Assembly: GCA_046348545.1 (NCBI GenBank)
Contig: JAXMEB010000003.1
Location: forward strand, 186,001 to 250,000
From: JAXMEB01 sp046348545
GTDB taxonomy: Bacteria > Pseudomonadota > Gammaproteobacteria > Berkiellales > Berkiellaceae
Length of the DNA: 64,000 nt
Reading direction: 5' to 3'
How positions within the stretch are numbered: the first letter of the stretch is position 1; every line of letters begins with the position of its first letter. The translations under genes and the position numbers were made by a program. The notes beneath the pieces were generated by a model. The model had not been told where the DNA came from. It made no database searches and worked only from the letters and a program-made list of their open reading frames with translations. Shown here one piece after another: positions 8,093-15,315 of the stretch.

Positions 8093-10594
8093 TCAATTGG
8101 ACAGCGTGCTGCTCTGGCCTTTACTGTGTTTAGGTAAAGAATTTCGCAGTGCAGAATGATTACTGATCATGCTTTCATGCTTTCGTTCAAATGCGTTTGG
8201 CGCAAAATCATCGACCGCAATCGCTTGGAGTACGAGCGCGTGCGCATTACTCAGTTGCTTAGCTTCTAGATCATTCAAAATTTGAGCTTTCAGCGCGGCT
8301 TGAATAGACGATTGCAATGAACCTTGTGGGATTTGGCCATGTTTTTGTCCTTTCAATACTTTGCTATAAGCATCTGTTGTTGCAAGGGTTGCTTCAAAGG
8401 CTTGCATCAGAATATGAATTTCATCTTCAGGATGTTTGTCAAAGTAACATCCTTCCATCAGGCGTGAACGCGCGTCATTTTCCGTAGATAGTATTTTTGA
8501 GATTTCGCGGTTCAAGCTATCACTAGGTGGCCTCACGCCACTGCCGAAGGGCATGACTGCGATACGAAGTAGGATTGCAGTCCATCGATTTGGGAAATTT
8601 TGAAGTAAGTCGGTCATAGCACGCCAAAATTGAGATAAGCAATATTGGCAACTCCAAGCGAGGAGTGGCCAATCTGAAGGCATGCGCCCCTCATCCTGAT
8701 AATGCTTTAAGGATCCGGTTGCAAGATAAAGATACGATAGGAGATCACCTAGTCTGCCAGAGAGGCTTTCTTTGAACTTGAGACGTCCGCCGAGCATAGC
8801 CATGGTGATATCACTGACCAGCGCAAATGCCATAGAAGCTCGATTAATTTGCTTAAAGTAAATCGCTTCTTTGCCTTTCAATGGGCTATGGGTTAAGTGT
8901 CCAAAAGTTAAGCCATGTAGAAAGCTGCCTGCCAGATTTGCAAGTGTGTGTTGAGTATGCTCTCCAACGAGTTTTTCGAAGGTATCAAATTGATTTTTCT
9001 CAATGGCTTGTAGTTCCTTCAGAATGAAGGGATGACAACGAATACCGCCCTGACCAAAGATAATCATACTGCGGGTTAAAATATTGGCGCCTTCAACTGT
9101 AATTCCAATGGGAACCCCTTGATATCCTTGAGCGAGATAATTCTTTGGTCCTAAGATGAGCCCCTTGCCCGCAAGAATGTCCATCGCGTCACGCGCGATG
9201 GTTCGTCCAAAATCAGTCACGTGGCATTTTATGATGGCGCCTAAAACGGATGGTTTTTCACCTTGATCAATAAAGCGAGTCGTTAATGTGCGTGCGCCTT
9301 CAGATAGGTAGATTAATCCACCGATGCGCCCTAGGGCCTCTTGAATGCCCTCAAATTCTGCAAGAGGAGTTTTGAATTGGCGCCTGATACGCGTATAGGC
9401 GCCAGCAGTCAGTGCAGCTATTTTAGCGCCGCCACAACTGGTTGAAGGCAGTGAAATACCTCGACCAATAGACAGGCGTTCAACAAGCATGCGCCAACCC
9501 TGTCCAATCATTGCTTTACCACCAATGATTGCCTCTAAAGGGATGAAGACATCGTGTCCTTGGGTGGGGCCATTTTGAAAGGGGACAAATGGCATATGAC
9601 GTTGCCCGATAGTAATTCCTGGCAAATTAGTAGGGACCAGTGCGCATGTGATTCCTAAATCTTCTTTCTCACCAAGTATGTGTTCTGGATCATGAAGTTT
9701 GAATGCTAAGCCTAATAGGGTCGCAATAGGCGCCAAGGTAATATATCGTTTATTCCAATTCAATCGGATCCCTATCGTTTCTTTGCCATTGTGGTTTCCG
9801 TGACAAAGGACACCAGTGTCAGTCATGGCTGTAGCATCTGATCCTGCCTCAGGGCCCGTTAACGCGAAGCAAGGAATTTCAATTCCTTTGGCAAGTCTCG
9901 GTAAGTAATACTGTTTTTGTTCTTCGGTGCCATAGTGCCAAATTAGTTCAGCAGGCCCTAAAGAGTTCGGTACGGAAACGGTAGAAGCCAGCGTTAAGGA
10001 ACGGCCAGCAATTTTTGTAAGGATTTCTGAGTGGGCAAAAGCAGAAAAGTCTTTACCACCGAATTCTTTAGGAATAATGAGTCCAAAGAAACCCTGTTGT
10101 TTTAAAAAGTCCCAGACATCTCGGGGTAAATCGTAGGCTTGGTTAGTAATCTGCCAGTCATTCACCATGCCGCAAAGAACTTCTACAGGACCCTCTAAAA
10201 AAGCTTGTTCTTCTTGTGTCAAAGTTGGTTTTTTGACAGCCATTAATTTTTCCCAACGAGGATGTCCGCTGAAAAGTTCTGCATCCCAGCCAACTGTGCC
10301 AGCATCAATGGCAGCTTGCTCAGTCTCAGATAGAGAGGGGAGTGATTTTTTAACAGCGTTAAATAAAGGAGTCATCACCCATTTTTTTCTAAAATCAGGG
10401 TGATTAAGGATAACCAGTGCACCGCCAAGGAAGAGCCAAAATGAGATGATGAGTAACCAACTAATATCAGCAAATAAGGTCGTGACGATTAGGCCTGCCA
10501 ATATGGCAATGGAATTTGTTTGCAGTGCAAGACGAAAGTAAGCCAATGTCCCTAAACCAATTATCCACGTAAAAAGCCAAAATAGGGTCTCCAT
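8093..10594 (-). CDS. fadE: Long-chain acyl-CoA dehydrogenase FadE
   Basis: 833 residues from the ATG at 10594, close to E. coli FadE (814). Two or three hydrophobic segments at the N-terminus (METLFWLFTWIIGLG onward) are followed by the acyl-CoA dehydrogenase core (FALTGPEAGSDA, VERLSIGRGISLPS, TVEGANILTRSMIIFGQGG) and the C-terminal DUF1974-type domain. It catalyses the first oxidation step of fatty-acid beta-oxidation using FAD. I chose 10594 because GGAG sits 9 bases upstream and the protein then starts directly with the membrane segment; an ATG at 10660 is less likely. Confidence 0.93.
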   Translation of the reverse strand: METLFWLFTWIIGLGTLAYFRLALQTNSIAILAGLIVTTLFADISWLLIISFWLFLGGALVILNHPDFRKKWVMTPLFNAVKKSLPSLSETEQAAIDAGTVGWDAELFSGHPRWEKLMAVKKPTLTQEEQAFLEGPVEVLCGMVNDWQITNQAYDLPRDVWDFLKQQGFFGLIIPKEFGGKDFSAFAHSEILTKIAGRSLTLASTVSVPNSLGPAELIWHYGTEEQKQYYLPRLAKGIEIPCFALTGPEAGSDATAMTDTGVLCHGNHNGKETIGIRLNWNKRYITLAPIATLLGLAFKLHDPEHILGEKEDLGITCALVPTNLPGITIGQRHMPFVPFQNGPTQGHDVFIPLEAIIGGKAMIGQGWRMLVERLSIGRGISLPSTSCGGAKIAALTAGAYTRIRRQFKTPLAEFEGIQEALGRIGGLIYLSEGARTLTTRFIDQGEKPSVLGAIIKCHVTDFGRTIARDAMDILAGKGLILGPKNYLAQGYQGVPIGITVEGANILTRSMIIFGQGGIRCHPFILKELQAIEKNQFDTFEKLVGEHTQHTLANLAGSFLHGLTFGHLTHSPLKGKEAIYFKQINRASMAFALVSDITMAMLGGRLKFKESLSGRLGDLLSYLYLATGSLKHYQDEGRMPSDWPLLAWSCQYCLSQFWRAMTDLLQNFPNRWTAILLRIAVMPFGSGVRPPSDSLNREISKILSTENDARSRLMEGCYFDKHPEDEIHILMQAFEATLATTDAYSKVLKGQKHGQIPQGSLQSSIQAALKAQILNDLEAKQLSNAHALVLQAIAVDDFAPNAFERKHESMISNHSALRNSLPKHSKGQSSTLSN

Positions 10595-10685
10595 AAACAC
10601 TCCATCGTCAATTGCGTTACAGTTGCAAAGTCCCAGTATAACAGGCATGCTTTTTAACAAGTAACTTGATTGAGCAAATTATTTT

Positions 10686-12260
10686 ATGAAGAAAAGGTAT
10701 TTTATTTCAGGAGTTGTTTTACTAGCTATTGCGGGCGGAACGTCTTACCTGTATGGGACGATCGTTGAGAATAAATTCAAAGAAGCGGTGGCTCTGTTCA
10801 ATAAATCAGATAATGCGACCTTGAATGTCACGGAATATAAAAGAGGTTGGTTAAATTCTCAGGCCAAAACAGATGTGATTGTACATTCTCCGAAAGGATC
10901 TCGCCCAGAAATCCATATGACTTTTGAACACAAAATTCAGCATGGACCTATTTTCAAGCAAGTTTCAAAAACAGGTTCAACCTGGCAATTTGCGCAAGGT
11001 TTAATTGAATCTAAATTAACGAGCATGGATAAAGGTCTGGTTGCTCAAACTGATCTTCAAAATACAGGTGTAATCGATTTCACAACTTTAATAGGACTTA
11101 ATGGAGAAAGTGAAATTTCTATTAAGGGCGATCAATTTAGGATTAAAGATGATGGTCAGGGAACTATAGATTGGCAGGGTTTAACTGGTCACTTTAATAT
11201 GAATAGCAATCTGGATAAGGTCAAAGGAGAAGTGATATTACCTGGTATCGTTTTGAAAAATAAAGACGTTGATTTTTCGCTTGAAGACGTTGTCATTAAG
11301 ACTGAACAATCATTGGGCGCACAGCCTTTTCAGGACCTTTGGCTTGGTAATGCTACAGTGACCATACAACATTTGGTTGGTAAAAATGAAAAACACAAGC
11401 CCTTAAATTTGGATGTAAAGAAAATACTATTAGGTGGCGTAGCGGAAGCTCAAGACAATCATTTACGCTTATCTGGCACACTTAATGTTGATCAATTTAA
11501 CTTCAATGAGAAGCAAAATGGACCGCTTTCTTATAGTCTTAACTTTAATAAAGTCTCTCCGGATGCTTTGAGATTTCTGGAAGCTCTTAATTTAAAGGCG
11601 AAAGAAAACCCAGCGATGGGCGGGTTAATTTTTATAGAGCAAATGGGTGAATTGGCGAGATTGTTTTTAACACCTCGTCCTGAGTTGGCCATGCCTAGTT
11701 TCCAATTAACGACATCAAATGGTGTTGTGAATGGGCAATTGCAAATTGCAGTTGGAGGGGAAGCAGCGAGTAATTTACAAGCACCACAAGCCATTCTGGA
11801 TTCAATTGAAGGTAATGCTAATCTCTCATTGCCGAAGCCCATTTTAAAAGATATTTTGGTTGGTTATTTGACGCCACGTGCACCGATTATCACGCCTGAT
11901 CAACCTGCGGCTTCAACATTGCCAGAGCCGACAGATCTGGCTCAGAAAGCGGATCAAGCGATTCAGGAACTAGTACAGAGCGGTATGCTGATAGAAGAGA
12001 AAGAACAGTATAAAATGAATCTGCTTTTTAAAGGTGTTAATGTGACAGTGAATGGTAAGCCTTTTGTTATGCCTTCTAGTCTTCAAATGCAATCGATGCA
12101 TGCTTTCAGACCCGCAGTTAAGATGAACGCTGTGACTTCTGAGCCGACATTGACAGCGCCGAGTCAGCCAGCCGCGGCAATGTCTGATCAATCAGGGATA
12201 ACCTCTGAACCTTCTGCTCAGGAAATGCCACAAACGATTGAACCAGAAGAAATGGATTAG
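10686..12260 (+). CDS. YdgA-family (DUF945) envelope protein
   Basis: 524 residues with an N-terminal signal anchor (KRYFISGVVLLAIAGGTSYLYG) and the DUF945 pattern TEYKRGWLNSQAKTDV. The rest is a long beta-rich periplasmic region, ending in a Pro/Ala/Thr-rich tail (about residues 475-524) unusual for the family. The biochemical function of the family is not established. It diverges from fadE across about 90 bases. Confidence 0.85.
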   Translation: MKKRYFISGVVLLAIAGGTSYLYGTIVENKFKEAVALFNKSDNATLNVTEYKRGWLNSQAKTDVIVHSPKGSRPEIHMTFEHKIQHGPIFKQVSKTGSTWQFAQGLIESKLTSMDKGLVAQTDLQNTGVIDFTTLIGLNGESEISIKGDQFRIKDDGQGTIDWQGLTGHFNMNSNLDKVKGEVILPGIVLKNKDVDFSLEDVVIKTEQSLGAQPFQDLWLGNATVTIQHLVGKNEKHKPLNLDVKKILLGGVAEAQDNHLRLSGTLNVDQFNFNEKQNGPLSYSLNFNKVSPDALRFLEALNLKAKENPAMGGLIFIEQMGELARLFLTPRPELAMPSFQLTTSNGVVNGQLQIAVGGEAASNLQAPQAILDSIEGNANLSLPKPILKDILVGYLTPRAPIITPDQPAASTLPEPTDLAQKADQAIQELVQSGMLIEEKEQYKMNLLFKGVNVTVNGKPFVMPSSLQMQSMHAFRPAVKMNAVTSEPTLTAPSQPAAAMSDQSGITSEPSAQEMPQTIEPEEMD

Positions 12261-12263
12261 TGA

Positions 12264-12357
12264 TATCCACAACAGATGATTTTTCGGGTACCTGCCTACG
12301 TTCTTAAGAGTGACGGACGGACAAGAAACCTCCGAAAATTCAGCTGTGAAGGGTATA
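12264..12357 (-). mobile_element. Miniature inverted-repeat element, short subfamily (copy A)
   Basis: A 94-bp element whose ends (left end tATCCACAACAGATGA, right end TCAGCTGTGAAGGGTATA) match the terminal repeats of the 128-bp family elsewhere in the window, but whose centre is different and shorter. The same short type, in opposite orientation, is at 13785-13880; the two bracket the coiled-coil gene. The left terminus lacks one base of the TATACCC end, so it may be immobile. Confidence 0.8.
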
Positions 12358-12632
12358 TATCTCTGGGCTCGATTTTCAATCGAGCTCATCTGCCGACAGT
12401 TGCGTATTTTATGAAAATAATTCAGCCAACTGAGCCTTTTTTTGTTGCCTTGTATTTCCCCTCATCCCTTCGCGATATCTAAAATAAGTTATTTAAATAG
12501 TTCATATAAAATAAAATCCATATAAAACAGATAGATAAACCCCACCCAGTGTTTATTAGGTGTTTAACTTGCAAAATACTTTGCTTCGAACTATCATGCT
12601 TGGAAAATTAGTTAACTTAGAGGCGTAATACC
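12358..12632. other. Upstream region of the coiled-coil gene
   Basis: About 275 AT-rich bases without a convincing gene. GAGG at 12620-12623 can serve as ribosome binding site for the ATG at 12633; I see no clear operator or hairpin. Confidence 0.5.
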
Positions 12633-13802
12633 ATGGCAATGAATGGTGTAGGAGATGATTTAGATCTTGGCTTAGATGATGATTTTGATGATATTCTTCT
12701 GCTTGATGAGGAGCGAGAAGAGCATCTTAAAACCAAAGAGAAGCTTCAAGCAACAGAAGAAAAACTGCAACAAGTCAGCAGCGAACTTCAAAACGTTAAG
12801 CAAACATATGAAGAAGAAAAAAAGCTGTGGAATGCTGATCTAGACGATCTGGGTGATCTAGAGAATTTTGAGTTGGATCAGGATCTTAAAGCACTCTTTA
12901 AAGAACAAGAAGCGCATATAGAAACAATGACTATGCTAACCAAAGCGAAAGCTCAAATCGATGTTTTGAATGCATTGTGCAAAGTAAATGAACAAAGATT
13001 CCTTCGAGAGACGCAAGAAATTGAATCACTAAAGGCAAATCTAGCGACTGAAACTCAAAAAGCACAAAGTGTGGAAGCTACACTTCAAGCTCGTGATCAA
13101 GCGTTGAGTGCGGCGAAGCAAGAAATTGAATCGCTTAAGGCAAATCTAGCGACTGAAACTCAAAAAGCACAAAGTGTGGAAGCTACACTTCAAGCTCGTG
13201 ATCAAGCGTTGAGTGCAGCGAAGCAAGAAATCGAATCGCTTAAGGCAAATCTAGCGACTGAAACTCAAAAAGCACAAAGTGTGGAAGCTACACTTCAAGC
13301 TCGTAACAAAGCCTTGAGCACAGCGAATCAAAGAATTGGGGAGCTTGAAGCGCAATTAGAGGCATCAAAAAATTCTGGATTTGTCTATAACGTCAAAAAA
13401 GCTCTGAATTTTGTTAATCGCCCTTCTGTTGTGACTGGGTTAGCCGTAGGGGCAGCATTGGTTTTGACGGGGGCTGCTGCTAATCCATTCGCCATTGCAG
13501 GATATGCGATAGCCTCTCTGATTGGTATTGAAGGCTTTAAAAAAGTGCGAGATAGTCTTGCAGTACGACACTTACAAGCGGCTAAAAAAGCAAATCAACT
13601 TGATTCAGATCATTCTTATTTTGTTCATGGGCAGGAGGCTGAACAAGAATGGAAAGCCTATTTAAATCCTCTTTGGGTTGCTACGTTTATTCCTTCTTTT
13701 ATGAATGATAAGTCGAAAGCCTTTCAAATGGGGCGCGAATTCAAGCGGACCGAAAATATGGACGACGCTAAGGCTAAGCGATCATATACCCTTCACAGCT
13801 GA
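12633..13802 (+). CDS. Coiled-coil protein with three 35-residue repeats and a C-terminal membrane hairpin
   Basis: 389 residues, family not recognised. The N-terminus is very acidic (DDLDLGLDDDFDDILLLDE), followed by heptad-rich coiled coil from about residue 25 to 250. That region includes three near-identical 35-residue units beginning QEIESLKANLATETQ. Residues about 266-306 form a glycine/alanine-rich hydrophobic stretch (VVTGLAVGAALVLTGAAANP). The last residues (SYTLHS) and the stop codon come from the adjoining miniature element, so the original C-terminus was probably replaced. The architecture resembles host-interaction effectors of intracellular bacteria, but that is inference only. 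Confidence 0.8.
   Translation: MAMNGVGDDLDLGLDDDFDDILLLDEEREEHLKTKEKLQATEEKLQQVSSELQNVKQTYEEEKKLWNADLDDLGDLENFELDQDLKALFKEQEAHIETMTMLTKAKAQIDVLNALCKVNEQRFLRETQEIESLKANLATETQKAQSVEATLQARDQALSAAKQEIESLKANLATETQKAQSVEATLQARDQALSAAKQEIESLKANLATETQKAQSVEATLQARNKALSTANQRIGELEAQLEASKNSGFVYNVKKALNFVNRPSVVTGLAVGAALVLTGAAANPFAIAGYAIASLIGIEGFKKVRDSLAVRHLQAAKKANQLDSDHSYFVHGQEAEQEWKAYLNPLWVATFIPSFMNDKSKAFQMGREFKRTENMDDAKAKRSYTLHS
13014..13328 (+). repeat. Three tandem 105-bp repeats inside the coiled-coil gene
   Basis: Units start at 13014, 13119 and 13224. They differ at only a few positions until the third copy drifts at its end (AACAAAGCCTTG in place of GATCAAGCGTTG). The length is an exact multiple of three and of seven residues, so repeat gain or loss would keep frame and coiled-coil register. 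Confidence 0.95.
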
Positions 13803-13880
13803 ATTTTCGGTGGTTGCTTGTCCGTTCGTAACTCCTAAGAGCGTAGTCAGGTACCCGAAAAGTCATCTGTTGTTGGTATA
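13785..13880 (+). mobile_element. Miniature inverted-repeat element, short subfamily (copy B)
   Basis: A 96-bp element beginning TATACCCTTCACAGCTGA and ending in TTGTTGGTATA. Its reverse complement aligns along its whole length with the element at 12264-12357. It supplies the last codons and stop (13800-13802) of the coiled-coil gene. Confidence 0.85.
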
Positions 13881-14025
13881 AAGATTAGTTAAACGAATAG
13901 TACAGATCTCCCGACTTATGTCAATGATGGGTGAGACAAGTCTAGATGTTTGTTCAATCAAAAAATGTAGGATTTTGCCGTAATTACATTTACAATCTAC
14001 GTTTTTGTTTGATAGAAGGATTTAT

Positions 14026-14541
14026 ATGATAACAATACATGAGGCTGTAAACAGATTATCCATTATTCTTTCGCAGGTCTTAAAAACTGGACAAAGAAAT
14101 ATTGAAGTTCCTGAAGACACTTTTGATGGACTTCAGGGACATTTTTTTAATAGCGGTCAGACGAATGTGCATATGTATTTATCAAAATCAAATGGTGAGG
14201 GAGAACCATTTGTTATGTGTGGGCTCAATGAAACGATAGTGAATTCATTAATCCCAAGCTCAGAGCATTTTGCAACATTATATTCTACGGCTGGACAATC
14301 TTTGACTTGCGTGATTCAAAAGTTACAGGAACAAATGGAAGATACTAATGAGCCAGAACTGTCCAATGGTGCTTGGGTCAATCCGACGACCATCGCCGTG
14401 GCCACTGCATTGACAGTGACTACGATTGGTGCAGGTCTTTATTATCTGCGTTCTAAGAAAAATAACAACGCAGATGAGCCTCAGAAGGAAGATGTTAATC
14501 AACAGAGGGATGAAAAAAAGGCCAAACACAAATTTTATTAG
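14026..14541 (+). CDS. Hypothetical protein with one C-terminal transmembrane helix
   Basis: 171 residues starting MITIHEAVNRLS; AAGGA at 14016-14020 lies five bases before this ATG, and an upstream in-frame TTG has no such site. The N-terminal 120 residues are soluble and mixed; residues about 123-145 (TTIAVATALTVTTIGAGLYYL) are a single helix followed by a lysine/asparagine-rich tail. Family not recognised. Its stop codon's last base is the first base of the target duplication of the adjacent MITE. Confidence 0.7.
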   Translation: MITIHEAVNRLSIILSQVLKTGQRNIEVPEDTFDGLQGHFFNSGQTNVHMYLSKSNGEGEPFVMCGLNETIVNSLIPSSEHFATLYSTAGQSLTCVIQKLQEQMEDTNEPELSNGAWVNPTTIAVATALTVTTIGAGLYYLRSKKNNNADEPQKEDVNQQRDEKKAKHKFY

Positions 14542-14549
14542 CTTTAACG

Positions 14550-14669
14550 GGCCTTGTTGCATAATTACTAAAACCGCTACGTTCCGCGGCTTGTCCGCGG
14601 AATCCATCTCTGGATACCGCGCATAAAGCGCGGTAAGTAGGCGCATGTTGCGATTTATGCAACAAGGCC
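14550..14669. mobile_element. 120-bp MITE with 15-bp perfect inverted repeats and 9-bp target duplication
   Basis: Ends GGCCTTGTTGCATAA and TTATGCAACAAGGCC are perfect inverted repeats, and GCTTTAACG occurs on both sides (14541-14549 and 14670-14678). The interior has two more hairpins (CCGCGG...CCGCGG and ACCGCGC...GCGCGGT) and no gene. A 9-bp duplication and this terminus type suggest mobilisation by an IS5/IS903-like transposase, which is not in the window. Confidence 0.9.
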
Positions 14670-14683
14670 GCTTTAACGTATTG

Positions 14684-14702
14684 ACCGCCTTTTTTAGGCG
14701 GT
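14684..14702. terminator. Stem-loop between convergent genes
   Basis: ACCGCC and GGCGGT form a 6-bp stem around a T-rich 7-base loop, between a gene ending at 14541 and one ending at 14720 on the other strand. No T tract follows on either strand, so terminator function is uncertain. Confidence 0.35.
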
Positions 14703-14719
14703 TGACTCTAGATTGTGAG

Positions 14720-15298
14720 TTACTTCCTAAACCCCTTATCATAGTAATAGGCAGAGTATGCTGGGGTTTTTTCACTTTTTTGTTTTTCGATTATTTGGCC
14801 AGGGGTTAATCTGATGTGTCCATTAATCCCTTTCATCTTAGCAACTAATCCATGGTTACAATTGTTGTAATATTTAAATCCCTGCATATTACTGAATCCA
14901 ACAATTGAGGGTTGTTCAAATATTCTTTCAATAGACTGATATTGTTCATTTGTTAAGTCCAAATCAATCAAATTCCTTGGCGGTAATATAACATACTTGT
15001 AAACTCTACTGGATGTGTTTCGAATTCGTCCTATTGTAATGTTTTGGCCAAATTTATCACGCAATTCTTCTAGTATCATTCCTTCTGGTGTTTGTGTGGT
15101 ATCGTTGTTATTGTTATTGTTATTGTTGAGTGCAGAGGGGATTGATTTTCTTGTCTTAATTTTTTGTTTTGGAGATATTTGATCTATACCCTTCACAGCT
15201 GAATTTTCGGGGTTGTTGCCTTCGCGATTCTCATCGCAGTCATGTACTTTGTGTACACTCCTGCGTCTCGAACGCTCGGCGCCTACCCGAAAAATCAT
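14720..15298 (-). CDS. Hypothetical protein whose N-terminus is encoded by a miniature element
   Basis: 192 codons. The first 38 or so (beginning MIFRVGAERS) lie wholly inside the 128-bp element at 15185-15312; the remainder is non-element sequence with a run of nine Asn encoded by a trinucleotide microsatellite near 15110-15130, then a soluble domain (YKYVILPPRNLIDLDLTNEQ) not recognised. The element probably inserted in or next to an existing gene and either destroyed its start or donated a new one. It may be a decayed gene. Confidence 0.45.
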   Translation of the reverse strand: MIFRVGAERSRRRSVHKVHDCDENREGNNPENSAVKGIDQISPKQKIKTRKSIPSALNNNNNNNNDTTQTPEGMILEELRDKFGQNITIGRIRNTSSRVYKYVILPPRNLIDLDLTNEQYQSIERIFEQPSIVGFSNMQGFKYYNNCNHGLVAKMKGINGHIRLTPGQIIEKQKSEKTPAYSAYYYDKGFRK

Positions 15299-15312
15299 CT
15301 GTTGTGGGTATA
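15185..15312 (+). mobile_element. 128-bp miniature inverted-repeat element (copy C)
   Basis: Begins TATACCCTTCACAGCTGA and ends with the complement of TATACCCACAACAGATGA. The interior contains CGCAG...CTGCG and TGTAC...GTACA arms that fold around the centre. Exactly the same length as five other copies. It ends 3 bases before the mutS stop codon. Confidence 0.92.
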
Positions 15313-15315
15313 TTT

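Noticed and set aside
12990..13330. CRISPR array
   Set aside because: The 105-bp direct repeats are contiguous, in frame and coding, without spacers.
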